64,000 nucleotides of DNA from an uncultured Clostridia bacterium. GTDB taxonomy: Bacteria; Bacillota; Clostridia; Oscillospirales; Ruminococcaceae. Location: contig CANQUM010000009.1 of assembly GCA_947627045.1 (NCBI GenBank), positions 1 through 64,000 on the forward strand. Direction: 5' to 3'. Shown piece after piece: positions 8,234-17,164 of this stretch. The notes beneath the pieces were generated by a model, which did no database searches, was not told the DNA's origin, and worked only from the letters and a program-made list of their open reading frames with translations. A program made the position numbers and the translations under genes. Numbering within the stretch: the first letter of the stretch is position 1; each line of letters opens with the position of its first letter.

Positions 8234-8326
8234 ATGAAAACTATAGGATTGATTGTTAAACCTGAGGCTAAGAAGCCTAAGGAAAATAAACCTGAGGCTA
8301 AGAAGCCTAAGGAAAGCAAGGACTAA
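8234..8326 (+). CDS. 30-residue Lys-Pro-rich repeat peptide between capsid and connector genes
   Basis: ATG at 8234 follows AAAGGAGAG. The peptide begins MKTIGLIV and then contains two copies of the decapeptide KPEAKKPKE(N/S). Many related phages have a small gene in this slot, whose product is a minor head or adaptor protein. Here almost the whole protein is repeat, so it may be shortened or slippage-prone. The excellent RBS is the main reason for calling it real. Confidence 0.6.
   Translation: MKTIGLIVKPEAKKPKENKPEAKKPKESKD
8258..8317 (+). repeat. Two tandem 30-bp repeats inside the Lys-Pro peptide gene
   Basis: Units 8258-8287 and 8288-8317 differ at only two of 30 positions, both in the last codon (AAT versus AGC). 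The near-identity at DNA level suggests a recent duplication or ongoing copy-number slippage. Confidence 0.9.
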
Positions 8327-8341
8327 AAGGAGCAGTGCATT

Positions 8342-8686
8342 ATGTATCTAACATATGACGAATACAGGGAGAGAGGCGGAACGCTTGACGAACCCGAGTT
8401 TATAACGTTGTGTATTAAAGCTACTACTTTAGTAGACAGCTATACATTTGGGCGTTTAAAAGGTACTGAGCCAAGCAAAGTCGTTAAAGCTCTTATTTTT
8501 GAGCTTATTTCAACGTATTTCAAGGAAAACTCAAATAATATACAGTCGCAGAGCAATGACGGATATTCTGTTACATATAAAACCGATACCGACTACTCTG
8601 CGAAAAGAAGCAATATTATTCGGGAATACTTGAGTACGGAAAAAACGCCTGATGGCACTCCCCTGCTCTATTGTGGGGTGTCATAA
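8342..8686 (+). CDS. Head-tail connector protein (gp6/gp15-like)
   Basis: The 114-residue helical protein follows the capsid gene, in the slot of the ring protein that attaches under the portal. The pattern MYLTYDEYRERGG...FITLCIKATTLVDSYTFGRL matches the helix bundle of these small connectors. The following gene starts on the last base of its stop codon. The RBS is AAAAGGAGC. Confidence 0.85.
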   Translation: MYLTYDEYRERGGTLDEPEFITLCIKATTLVDSYTFGRLKGTEPSKVVKALIFELISTYFKENSNNIQSQSNDGYSVTYKTDTDYSAKRSNIIREYLSTEKTPDGTPLLYCGVS

Positions 8687-9048
8687 TGCAATATCCAAGC
8701 TGGTGGAACAAAACAATAACTATTTTTCACAAAAAAATTACAAAAGACGAACACGGACGTACCCACTATAAATGGGTACGTCGAGTAGTCGACGATTGTT
8801 TTGTAACAACAAAATCGAAACAAAGCGTATCAAATAACGAAATAACACCTGTAAAGGTTAATATCGTGAGAACGCCGTGCTTTGTGGAAGTTGCCACAGG
8901 CGACATTATTGTTTTGTTAGAAACAAATAACAATCCAGAGCTGACAAGTGATGTAGCTATAAAAAGCGCATATCCTAACAGCTTTACAGTAGACGAGGTA
9001 CATGACAACACAGGAAATTTCTTACCTCATATGTACATAAGCGGGTGA
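8686..9048 (+). CDS. Head-tail joining / minor capsid protein (DUF6751-like)
   Basis: This 120-residue beta-rich protein (WWNKTITIFHKKI near the start, NTGNFLPHMYI at the end) belongs to the small closure or stopper proteins found after the connector in this phage group. The ATG at 8686 is chosen over a GTG-type start at 8671 because it is coupled to the upstream stop (TAATG), with GGGGTG before it. The DUF number is my recollection of the family. The role as head completion protein follows from gene order. Confidence 0.75.
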   Translation: MQYPSWWNKTITIFHKKITKDEHGRTHYKWVRRVVDDCFVTTKSKQSVSNNEITPVKVNIVRTPCFVEVATGDIIVLLETNNNPELTSDVAIKSAYPNSFTVDEVHDNTGNFLPHMYISG

Positions 9049-9053
9049 TTAAT

Positions 9054-9401
9054 ATGAACTTTGAACTTGAAGTATCATCAACTATTGATATTCCAAAGCA
9101 TTTAGCTAAACTTGAAAGTCCTGAATTTAGAAAATTCACTCATACTGAATGGAATAGACTTATCTTCCCATTTGTGCCTTTCAACACTGGTGCATTAGCA
9201 GAAAGCGTTAATATAACTGCTGAATCAATCGAATACAGAATGCCTTATGCAACAGCAGTATATAATTCTAACCGTAATTTCCGCAAGGATTTGCACCCTT
9301 TGGCGTCATCAAAATGGGACAAGGCGGCTGAACCTACTGAAAAGCCAAAGCTCATAGAAGCACTGCAAAAATATGTAGACAGCGGGAGGTTAAAGCTATG
9401 A
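9054..9401 (+). CDS. Minor capsid / tail completion protein (gp10-like)
   Basis: The 115-residue protein has the pattern PFVPFNTGALAESV followed by MPYATAVYNSNRNFRKDLHP. This is the hallmark of the HK97 gp10-like and minor capsid protein family that joins head and tail (mature phages have R.DTG.L.S then YA..ve). GCGGGTG precedes the ATG at 9054. The 3' end overlaps the next gene by 4 nt. Confidence 0.85.
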   Translation: MNFELEVSSTIDIPKHLAKLESPEFRKFTHTEWNRLIFPFVPFNTGALAESVNITAESIEYRMPYATAVYNSNRNFRKDLHPLASSKWDKAAEPTEKPKLIEALQKYVDSGRLKL

Positions 9402-9829
9402 CGATAACAGATAAGAATACTGCTATTATGAATTGGCTGTATGGTTGTAACGAGCTACAGGATATTTTCTACTTAGTAGGCAAGGCTGAAAACGGCGGTA
9501 CTACCATTGTACCTAACTCGTCTGAAGAATGGACTAAGCAATTTGCTGATGGCACCGGCGAAAAAGAACTGACCTTTACGCTTGTTATGTACAAACCTGT
9601 CAGTTCAGAGCCTAACTCCAATGAAAACGCCAGAACACAGTATGACGTTGAAAAGGTAATGGAGTGGATAAGAGAGCAAAACGAGGTTGAAAACTTCCCT
9701 CAATTTGCAGACAATGAAGCTATCTTCGAGATAGAAGTTTTAGAAAACCAGCCTAACATGGCAGGGCAAGACAAAGATACAGCAAAATTTATGTTTGCTG
9801 TGAAAATTAATTATTACAAAGGAGAATAA
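9398..9829 (+). CDS. Tail terminator / minor capsid protein 3-like
   Basis: The 143-residue protein fills the slot just before the tail tube gene, where siphophages encode the tail terminator that caps the tube and binds the head. The C-terminal AKFMFAVKINYYKGE is typical of this family. The start overlaps the upstream stop codon (ATGA-like coupling). Its role follows from synteny; the fold was not checked. Confidence 0.7.
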   Translation: MTITDKNTAIMNWLYGCNELQDIFYLVGKAENGGTTIVPNSSEEWTKQFADGTGEKELTFTLVMYKPVSSEPNSNENARTQYDVEKVMEWIREQNEVENFPQFADNEAIFEIEVLENQPNMAGQDKDTAKFMFAVKINYYKGE

Positions 9830-9833
9830 GATT

Positions 9834-10322
9834 ATGGAAAAATTAAAACGTTGGACAAAAGAAAAAAGTATGATTTTCATTGACACCTCAGATAGTGATG
9901 TTCCCGACTGGGCAAGAATCGGAAAATCGACCGTATATGACCTTGCACTTAACGCAAACACAGTAACAGAAGACTTTATCGAGGACGAAATGCCAAGAGA
10001 TGAAGTTGACTACTACAAGCCGGAAATGTCTCAAGAACTTGCAACATACGAGGGTGATAAGGCGTTTGATTATGTTTGGAATATGTTCTATGAGTTGCCG
10101 GTAGGAACAGAGCTCAACAAGAAAATTTTGTTTGTATTTCCAAAGAATATCGGTGTGGAAGATACAACTAAATTCCAAGCATGGAACACAGAATGTGCTA
10201 TCATTCTAAGCAATTTCAATTCTGTTGATAAAAAGGTTACATTTACTCTTAAAATCAACCAAATTGAAAGAGGTACAGCAACAGTTACAGAGGGAAAGCC
10301 GTCTTTCACGAAAGCGGAATAG
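9834..10322 (+). CDS. Major tail (tube) protein, 0-frame product
   Basis: The 162-residue protein lies between the tail terminator and the chaperones, and it has the beta-rich composition and length of siphophage tube subunits (SKIG-like start MEKLKRWTKEKSMIF, then PDWARIGKSTVYDLALNANT). In the 0 frame it ends FTKAE. Seven codons before that stop lies a canonical -1 slippery heptamer in phase, so a second, longer product of about 200 residues is likely (see 10292-10435). C-terminally extended tube proteins are known from SPP1 and other phages. Confidence 0.88.
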   Translation: MEKLKRWTKEKSMIFIDTSDSDVPDWARIGKSTVYDLALNANTVTEDFIEDEMPRDEVDYYKPEMSQELATYEGDKAFDYVWNMFYELPVGTELNKKILFVFPKNIGVEDTTKFQAWNTECAIILSNFNSVDKKVTFTLKINQIERGTATVTEGKPSFTKAE

Positions 10323-10435
10323 AAGTTAACGCAATAGACAGCGGAGTTGAATTAAGCTCCGCTGATTCTATTCCGCAAATATTTGAAGACGAAGAAGTTG
10401 CAGAAAAAAATCATTTTTATGACGAGGAGATATAA
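10292..10435 (+). other. Probable programmed -1 frameshift and C-terminal extension of the tail tube protein
   Basis: GGGAAAG at 10292-10298 is phased G_GGA_AAG relative to the tail tube frame. It is the same heptamer that lambda uses for G/GT. After a -1 slip, the frame stays open from 10298 to the stop at 10433-10435, just 2 nt before the next ATG. It adds 45 residues with an acidic end (QIFEDEEVAEKN, then YDEEI). A perfect 8-bp hairpin (CAGCGGAG/CTCCGCTG, 10339-10364) lies within the extension. It is 41 nt downstream, farther than a classic stimulator. Otherwise this stretch would be an unexplained gap of 115 nt in a packed operon. Confidence 0.72.
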
Positions 10436-10437
10436 CT

Positions 10438-10764
10438 ATGGCTAAGTTTACAGTTAAAAATGTAGAGTTTGATTTTGATATGTTTGATGTTGATAATGCA
10501 GAACTTTACGAAAGCGAAACCGAAAAAGTTAGGAAAGAATCATTAAAAACCGTAGAAAACGAAAAATTATCACAAAAAATAAGACGTATCGGCAATGTTG
10601 TATGTCAAGCTATTGACAACATATTTGGCGAAGGAAAATCACACGAACTATTCGGCGATAAAGTAAATTTAACTGATATCGCACTTACGTTCCAACAAAT
10701 TAATTCCAAGCTGACAAAAGCAACAAATGCCGAGCAAACTGAAATCTTTAAAAATGACCAATGA
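10438..10764 (+). CDS. Tail assembly chaperone-like protein (DUF6673-like)
   Basis: The 108-residue protein begins MAKFTVKNVEFDFDMFD, then is helical and charged. It occupies the position of lambda gpG between the tube and tape measure genes, together with the Gp15-type gene that follows with an ATGA overlap. Proteins in this slot keep the tape measure soluble during tail assembly (family knowledge). I looked for a slippery site at its 3' end and found none in phase. Confidence 0.75.
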   Translation: MAKFTVKNVEFDFDMFDVDNAELYESETEKVRKESLKTVENEKLSQKIRRIGNVVCQAIDNIFGEGKSHELFGDKVNLTDIALTFQQINSKLTKATNAEQTEIFKNDQ

Positions 10765-11348
10765 TTAACTATGTTAATTCCCCACCGCCTGAGAGCCTTT
10801 ATATCAACAGTACTGAATACCCTATAAATACCGATTACAGAGTATGGCTTGATGTATCTTGCATATTGGAGGATTTAGATTTAACAGATGAAAGCGAAAA
10901 CATCATAAAAGCCTTTGAGCGTATAGTAGAGCTTGTGTTTGGTACAACACAAATTCCAGAAGATACTAGCGATGTTTTAAACGCCGTTATTAAGTTTCAA
11001 AGGGGCTACCCTACCGAGCCGTCAGATACTGAAGATTTAGATGAAAGTAAGGATTCTGATAATGAGCGTGTTGTCAGCTTTAAACACGATATCAACTATA
11101 TAATTGTAGCTATACGCAACCAATCTGGAATAGACCTATCCTACAAACGAAAAGAGCCTTTTCATTGGTGGGAGTTTTTGCTTGAATTTGATAGCTTAGA
11201 GGACAGGCATTTTATTTCAAGGCTTATATCCATACGGTCTTATGACGGTGACGACAAAGACAGATTAAGGCTTAAAGAGAAATATAAACTGCCTGTCAAG
11301 CTAACGGCGGAAGAAAAGAAAGTGAATGAGATGTTTTATGCAACGTAG
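10761..11348 (+). CDS. Bacteriophage Gp15 family protein, tail assembly chaperone
   Basis: The 195-residue protein starts at an ATG that overlaps the upstream stop (ATGA). Motifs are NTDYRVWLDVSCILED near residue 25, an acidic linker (SDTEDLDESKDSDNE), DINYIIVAIRNQSGIDL and HWWEFLLEFDSL. This is the normal pattern of Gp15 proteins found immediately before the tape measure gene in Firmicutes siphophages. The last 11 nt overlap a small zinc-ribbon gene. Confidence 0.85.
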   Translation: MINYVNSPPPESLYINSTEYPINTDYRVWLDVSCILEDLDLTDESENIIKAFERIVELVFGTTQIPEDTSDVLNAVIKFQRGYPTEPSDTEDLDESKDSDNERVVSFKHDINYIIVAIRNQSGIDLSYKRKEPFHWWEFLLEFDSLEDRHFISRLISIRSYDGDDKDRLRLKEKYKLPVKLTAEEKKVNEMFYAT

Positions 11349-11487
11349 AAAGTATAAAATAAAATGTCCGTTCTGTGGCTATGAAATGTCTAATATACAA
11401 TACGAAAAAGGAGCAGTAATATCAAAAGTTTTTACGAAATGTAAAAACTCAAAATGCAAAAAAGAATTTGAAATTAAACTAAATTAA
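11338..11487 (+). CDS. Com-like zinc-ribbon miniprotein
   Basis: This 49-residue ORF overlaps the end of the Gp15 gene by 11 nt. Four cysteines in two pairs, CPFCG (residues 10-14) and CKNSKC (35-40), form a treble-clef or zinc-ribbon site, followed by KKEFEIKLN. Mu Com, a small zinc finger that activates mom translation, has this layout, and Com-like ORFs sit here in several phages. Its target is unknown. It lies in the leader of the tape measure gene, so an RNA-binding role there is conceivable. Confidence 0.7.
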   Translation: MQRRKYKIKCPFCGYEMSNIQYEKGAVISKVFTKCKNSKCKKEFEIKLN

Positions 11488-11535
11488 GCAGTGCCTATGT
11501 GCCCGTCTTAAATATCACGAAAAAGAGGGGTGCAT

Positions 11536-14500
11536 ATGTCTGAAGGGTTAAAAATAAGAGTATTCGGCGATACCAAAGATTTAGAAAAATCACTGCAGAA
11601 TTTAAAAAATGTCGGTGCAAAATCTTTAGAGGGTTTAAAGACAGTCGGCGAAAAATCAATGACAGCTTTAAAAACTACTGCTACAGCCTCACTAGGTGCT
11701 ATAGTTGCCGGATTAACGGCTAGCGTAAATGCCGGAAAGGATTTTGAACAGACATTTGCTAAGGCGTCAACACTGTTCGGCGATGTAAATGTACAAACTG
11801 ATAAACTGAAAACTAATTTGCTCGATATATCAAACAATACAGGTGTTGCCGCTACAGAGCTTAACGAGGGTCTATACTCTGCTCTATCTGCAGGAGTTAA
11901 AGTTACAGAGGATATGCAGACCTCTACTGAGTTTCTATCAGGCTCAGCTAAACTCGCAAAAGCCGGATTTACTGATGTAGAAACTGCAATCTCTGCAACT
12001 GCAAAAACATTAAACGCCTATAACCTGCCCGCAAGTGAAGCAAATAAAATTCAGGATATGCTTATTCAGACACAGAATAAGGGTATTACAACCGTTGACG
12101 AATTAGGTGCAACGCTTGCACAAGTTACACCTACAGCAGCGGCATTCGGCGTATCTTTTGACCAAGTATCGGCTTCCCTATCGACTATGACAGCACAAGG
12201 TACACCGACCGCACAGGCTACAACTCAGTTGAACAGCCTTATAGCCGAGCTTGGCAAAAACGGAACAGTGGCAGCAGGAAACCTTGAAAAAGCAGCTAAA
12301 GGCTCTAAGTATGCAGGAATGTCCTTTAAGGAAATGATGGACAACGGTGCTAACTTAGGCGATATTCTTTCAATGATGAACGATTACGCATCTAAGTCGG
12401 GAGTTAGCCTTGTTGATATGTTCAGCTCCATAGAAGCCGGAAAATCAGCATTATCTATTATGACTAACGACGGTGCCAAGTTTAACGAAAACTTAAAGGC
12501 AATGGCTGATAGTGCAGGTATGGTTGACTCTGCATATGAGAAAATGTCAAACACTCTTGAAACTCAACTTGACAAGCTCAAGCAGAATGTAACCAATCTA
12601 GGCATTTCGATCTATGAGGAAAACAACACCATATTCGCACAAATGGCAGGCTTCGGCGCCGAATGTATGTCTAAGATATCAGAGGGCTTTGAACGCAGCG
12701 GAACTGAGGGTATGATAACAGCACTAGGCAATGTGCTGTCTGATGTATTAACTAAGACTACAGAAAAGCTACCCGAAGTCGTAAATATAACAGGCGATTT
12801 GATGTCCTCGTTAGTTGACGGCATTGACAAAAACCTTTCTAAAATGTCAAATGCTGCTGAGAAGATTATATCTTCACTCAAGAATGGTATAACAAACTTT
12901 ATGCCAAAGCTAAAGCCTATTGTTAAGGAAATAGGAAATATCCTAGCACAGGGTGTAATTGCTTATCAACAGGTCTTTTGGAATGTTGCTTTAAATGTTG
13001 TAACATCTATTGCTCAAGGTATTGCTAAGAACAGTAAGAAAATATCTAATCAGGCAGTAAGCCTGATTAACAACATTATAAAAACCGCAACGGACAATCT
13101 GCCTCTGCTCATACAGTCGGCAAGCGACATTTTAACCAATGTTATGAAATCTCTTGCGAATAATTCAGGGGTTATAACTTCTAACATAAAAAATCTAATT
13201 GTTCAAATATGCAATGCTATCTCAAACAATGCGCCACAGTTAATACAAGCGGGCATAGAACTTGCTATATCACTAGTTACAGGCATCGCATCTAATGCGG
13301 ACGAAATAATAAAAACACTTATAAAAACAATTTTAAATACAGTTAAGGGAATATTTGACGCTTTCACTTTTGCTGATTCTGCAGCTTCTAAAACAAACGC
13401 CTTAACAAAAGCCTTTGAAGATGACAGAAAAGCTGTTGATGAATGTTCCCAAGCCCTTCAAGACCTTGGTAACGATCTTGATTCTATAAATGATAAAGTT
13501 GTAAATATAACAACCGAATATGATTACTATAGAAAGTTATCAAAGGAACTGGACACTATAGTTGATAAAAACGGCAAAATAAAAGAGGGCTATGAAGACA
13601 GAGCAAAGGTTATTACTAACGAGCTTTCAAAAGCGTTGGGCATTGAGATTGATATTAATGGTAATATCATACAGAGTTACAAAGACCTTCAAACAGAAAT
13701 AAAAAACACAACTATACTAAAACAAGGTCAAACATTAATAGAAGAAAATAATGATAAATATAAAGAAGCTGTAAAAAAAGCCGAAGATGCTGCTCAAAAA
13801 ATATCAGGTTTTCTTAATAATATTCAAGCTAATGAAGAAACAAAAAAACGTCTTGAAGAATTAAAATCAGAGTTTGATGAGCTAAAAAATTCTGCTAATT
13901 TAAGTGATAAAGAATATCTTGAAAAATCACAAGAATTAAAAGAAAAACTAGCAAAAGAATTAGAGATCCCAAAAGGTGCGGGATATGATACATTATTACA
14001 AGCACTTAAAGACACTGAAAATGAAATCAACAATCTAAATAATAAATATTCAGATGCGACAAAAAAATTAGGTGAATATCAGGGAACCATAAGCAACTAT
14101 ACGTCTCTTCAAGAAGCAATAGTAAGTAGTAACTATGATAATATTAAGTTCTTCTCAGAGGCAATGGAATATACTAGTGAAAAGAAAAAGCAATTCACTA
14201 TAGAAAACTTGGAAAATGATAAGGCAACACTTAAAGAACAATTAAAAGTTAATAAACAAATGGTTGAAAACCATGTAGAAGGTGCAGAAGAACTTCTTTC
14301 CCAAACAGAAAACAGCCTTGACAAAATTAACGAACAGATAGCTAATAAATTTATGCTAGACAATCTCGGCGAAAATTCTATGTCCAGATTGGCAAACGGA
14401 ATTAAAAGCGGTGCTGAAAAAGATGTAAGCAGTCAGCTTGAAAAAGTTGCTATAATGTGCGGAACAGAACTCGCAAGAGCAGAAGACGGAAGCTACCAAG

Positions 14501-16110
14501 TCGGAAAGACTACCACTAAGAAATTAGCTGATGGTATTAAAAGTGGCGAAATAACCGTTACCGACGCTGCACAAGAGCTTGTCAATTGGGTTTGCGATAC
14601 TGTTTCAAGTGAAGAAAACATGATAATTGCCCAAAGAAGCGGTGGAGATATTATACACGCTATAAATTCAGGGGCTAGAGCGGCTATAGCCGATGAACAA
14701 AAGAGACAGGAATTTGAAGCTAAACGAACTGAAGAAGCTAAAAAAGCAAAACAGCAACAAAAGCAAGAGGCTAAAGAAGCAGCTAAAGCAGCTAAAGAGG
14801 CAGCAGAACAACAAGCAAAAGCTGAAGAGGAAGCACAAAAAGCAGCCGAAGAAGCAGCAAGAAAAGCCGAAGAGGCGGCAAGGAAAGCAGCTGAGGAGGC
14901 TAAAAAACGACGTGAAGAAGCTAAGAAATTAGCACAGGAGCGTAAGGAACTCCGTAAAGAGGCTGTTAAAACAGCAACTGAAACCTATAATGAAATCAAA
15001 GACCAACTGACAGACATAAACAAAGAGCATAAGCAAAAGCTGTCCGAGTTAAAGAAAAATTATAAAGAAAATCTAGAAAGTATAAAAGAAGAATACAAAA
15101 ATACACTTCAATCTATAGCAGATAGTCAGGCAAGCTATGCTGATAAAATAATGTCTTTCAGCGACTTATTTGGTACAACTAAGCAAAATACAGTAACAAG
15201 TAAAAACGGTGTACTTGCTAACCTAGCATACACAACTGAACAATATAAGGACTTCTATGACACACTGGAAAAACTCCGTAAACGTGGAATATCTGAAGAT
15301 TTATTAAATCAATTTACCGATTTAGGCGTAGGCTATACTGCACAACTTAAGCAAATAGCTTTGATGAATGATTCCGAGCTCAACATGTATCAAAATATGC
15401 TTGATGAGCAACACAAAATAGCTAATCAAATTGCAGCCCAAAAATATGAAAATGAAAAACAGGCTGCTAAAACTGCTTATGATGAAGCTATTGCTGAAGC
15501 TAATTCCGAATATGACGCAGAGGTTAAGGCGCAAAACGCGAAATATAGGAAACAAATCAAGAAATTAAGTACTGATACCGAAAAATACATGGAACAACTC
15601 GGCAAACAGCTTAAAAAGGGGCTTAAAAAAGGCTCTAAGATGTCAACCAAAGAAGCTGAGGAAATTGCCGAAAATCTTGTCGACAAGGTCGTAAAAAAGG
15701 TTAAGAAAAAGCTGAAAATCAATTCCCCGTCAAAAGTATTCGAGTTTGATATAGCTGGAATGATGGTCAAAGGATTAACCAAAGGTCTTACGGACGGCAC
15801 AAAAGATGTTGTAAAATCTGCCGAATTGCAAGTAGACCAGTTAAATAAGGCTTATGACAACATTGCTGTAGCAAATAAGTTAAAATCAGCATTAGCCAAT
15901 GCTAAAAATGCAGCAGGCGCAACATTGGGCAATATTTCAGCGAATATATCAGCCAATACGCCTAACACCGTTATTAATAATTATACTAACTGCAATAACA
16001 ATACTACAAATGAAAATACGCAAAATATCACATTTGAGGAAACTATGCAGGCACCTGACGAAGTAGCAAGAGCAATGAAATATAACGAGGTGTATGGACT
16101 TGGAGGTTAA
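11536..16110 (+). CDS. Tail tape measure protein, TP901 type
   Basis: This 1524-residue protein sets tail length. Residues about 60-330 form the TP901 core (DISNNTGVAATELNEGLYSA, TAQGTPTAQATTQLNSLIAEL). Hydrophobic helical stretches follow at about 450-600. Long coiled coils occupy about 640-950, and an Ala-Lys-Glu-rich coil lies near 1055-1140 (KEAAKAAKEAAEQQAKAEEE). The C-terminal region carries NSPSKVFEFDIAGMMVKGL, shared in pattern with the prophage 2 tape measure. GAGGGG before ATG 11536 defines the start. By rule of thumb (about 0.15 nm per residue) the tail would be roughly 200 nm long. Confidence 0.95.
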   Translation: MSEGLKIRVFGDTKDLEKSLQNLKNVGAKSLEGLKTVGEKSMTALKTTATASLGAIVAGLTASVNAGKDFEQTFAKASTLFGDVNVQTDKLKTNLLDISNNTGVAATELNEGLYSALSAGVKVTEDMQTSTEFLSGSAKLAKAGFTDVETAISATAKTLNAYNLPASEANKIQDMLIQTQNKGITTVDELGATLAQVTPTAAAFGVSFDQVSASLSTMTAQGTPTAQATTQLNSLIAELGKNGTVAAGNLEKAAKGSKYAGMSFKEMMDNGANLGDILSMMNDYASKSGVSLVDMFSSIEAGKSALSIMTNDGAKFNENLKAMADSAGMVDSAYEKMSNTLETQLDKLKQNVTNLGISIYEENNTIFAQMAGFGAECMSKISEGFERSGTEGMITALGNVLSDVLTKTTEKLPEVVNITGDLMSSLVDGIDKNLSKMSNAAEKIISSLKNGITNFMPKLKPIVKEIGNILAQGVIAYQQVFWNVALNVVTSIAQGIAKNSKKISNQAVSLINNIIKTATDNLPLLIQSASDILTNVMKSLANNSGVITSNIKNLIVQICNAISNNAPQLIQAGIELAISLVTGIASNADEIIKTLIKTILNTVKGIFDAFTFADSAASKTNALTKAFEDDRKAVDECSQALQDLGNDLDSINDKVVNITTEYDYYRKLSKELDTIVDKNGKIKEGYEDRAKVITNELSKALGIEIDINGNIIQSYKDLQTEIKNTTILKQGQTLIEENNDKYKEAVKKAEDAAQKISGFLNNIQANEETKKRLEELKSEFDELKNSANLSDKEYLEKSQELKEKLAKELEIPKGAGYDTLLQALKDTENEINNLNNKYSDATKKLGEYQGTISNYTSLQEAIVSSNYDNIKFFSEAMEYTSEKKKQFTIENLENDKATLKEQLKVNKQMVENHVEGAEELLSQTENSLDKINEQIANKFMLDNLGENSMSRLANGIKSGAEKDVSSQLEKVAIMCGTELARAEDGSYQVGKTTTKKLADGIKSGEITVTDAAQELVNWVCDTVSSEENMIIAQRSGGDIIHAINSGARAAIADEQKRQEFEAKRTEEAKKAKQQQKQEAKEAAKAAKEAAEQQAKAEEEAQKAAEEAARKAEEAARKAAEEAKKRREEAKKLAQERKELRKEAVKTATETYNEIKDQLTDINKEHKQKLSELKKNYKENLESIKEEYKNTLQSIADSQASYADKIMSFSDLFGTTKQNTVTSKNGVLANLAYTTEQYKDFYDTLEKLRKRGISEDLLNQFTDLGVGYTAQLKQIALMNDSELNMYQNMLDEQHKIANQIAAQKYENEKQAAKTAYDEAIAEANSEYDAEVKAQNAKYRKQIKKLSTDTEKYMEQLGKQLKKGLKKGSKMSTKEAEEIAENLVDKVVKKVKKKLKINSPSKVFEFDIAGMMVKGLTKGLTDGTKDVVKSAELQVDQLNKAYDNIAVANKLKSALANAKNAAGATLGNISANISANTPNTVINNYTNCNNNTTNENTQNITFEETMQAPDEVARAMKYNEVYGLGG

Positions 16111-16115
16111 ACAAG

Positions 16116-17162
16116 ATGATTAAATTAATACGTTTAAGCGATAACAGAGAGTTTACAATAGACAGCGAAAATTCATTGTGGAAAGCAACTAAGATAGAGG
16201 GTATTGACGCACTCACCTTAAATGTTTATACAGAAACGCCTGCAATCGGTGTTGGTGAAATAGTAACAGGCAAACACACTGGAAGGCGTGATATAAACAT
16301 AACAGCTCACAGGTCATCACATAAATTTATTTCCGATGCAAGAGATACAATCATAAACTTTTTTAATCCTGATGATACTTACAAAATGGAAATTGAATAT
16401 AACGGCAAGAACTTATGTATTGACGGTGAGCTGCTCGCATATAAATTGCCAACAGAAAACATACATAGACCTTTGGACTTGACATTTACAATGCTATGTC
16501 CTGACCCTTATTTCTACAAAAATAAAAGTATGGCAATTTCGCCTTATGCTCGTTTTATGGTAGGTGGAATTTACCCTGTTGCTCCGATTTTTACATTTAA
16601 CTTATACCACACTACAAAAATAACAGTATATATTGATAATGAATCTACAATTGAGATTGTTCTCCCAGTTAAATATTTCACAATCTCAAACATAACGTGG
16701 TATGAGTTGGAGCTAGATTGCAAAGAAGGTATTCTGACAAATAAAACTACTAAGGAAGATTTAACAGAATACATAAAAAAAGGTTCTACATTTATATTTC
16801 ATAATGAAGCAGCCTATCATGTTGTTAGATATGAATACAGCAGTCAAACTCAAGATACCTCTGGTACATTGCAGATACCAAAAGCCCCAGCTACATATGT
16901 TTATTCACCAACAATGGAGTGGAAAATTCAAAGCCTTACAATTACATATCCTGATAGCCAAACTGAAACATATACAACTATAGGACATTTTTCCCACAAA
17001 ACTAGTTCGGGTGATCTTTGGGCAATAGATATTTATGATTATTCTTTTAAAATTAATGGTAGTCCTAACTCAACTTTTCAGTATCGTGCAAAACTTGAAG
17101 ACCCGGTAGCAGGCAGTTGCAGTGCAAATATTCTAATAAAAGAACAATATAGAGGATTTTAA
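16116..17162 (+). CDS. Distal tail protein (Dit family)
   Basis: The 348-residue protein follows the tape measure gene and forms the hub ring at the tail tip. The N-terminal half has the Dit pattern (IGVGEIVTGKHTGRRDINITA, then TIINFFNPDDTYKMEIEYNGK and LDLTFTMLCPDPYFY). The C-terminal half is a beta-rich insertion, longer than in the prophage 2 homologue (283 residues). It is likely a carbohydrate-binding or galectin-like lobe. Only 5 nt separate it from the tape measure stop codon. Confidence 0.88.
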   Translation: MIKLIRLSDNREFTIDSENSLWKATKIEGIDALTLNVYTETPAIGVGEIVTGKHTGRRDINITAHRSSHKFISDARDTIINFFNPDDTYKMEIEYNGKNLCIDGELLAYKLPTENIHRPLDLTFTMLCPDPYFYKNKSMAISPYARFMVGGIYPVAPIFTFNLYHTTKITVYIDNESTIEIVLPVKYFTISNITWYELELDCKEGILTNKTTKEDLTEYIKKGSTFIFHNEAAYHVVRYEYSSQTQDTSGTLQIPKAPATYVYSPTMEWKIQSLTITYPDSQTETYTTIGHFSHKTSSGDLWAIDIYDYSFKINGSPNSTFQYRAKLEDPVAGSCSANILIKEQYRGF

Positions 17163-17164
17163 TT

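Noticed and set aside
10740-10775. Second frameshift between the DUF6673-like and Gp15 genes
   Set aside because: No in-phase slippery heptamer was found near the overlap, and the ATGA arrangement explains the coupling.
14693-14932. Lys-Gln-rich ORF inside the tape measure gene
   Set aside because: It is an out-of-frame shadow of the Ala-Lys-Glu coiled-coil coding region.
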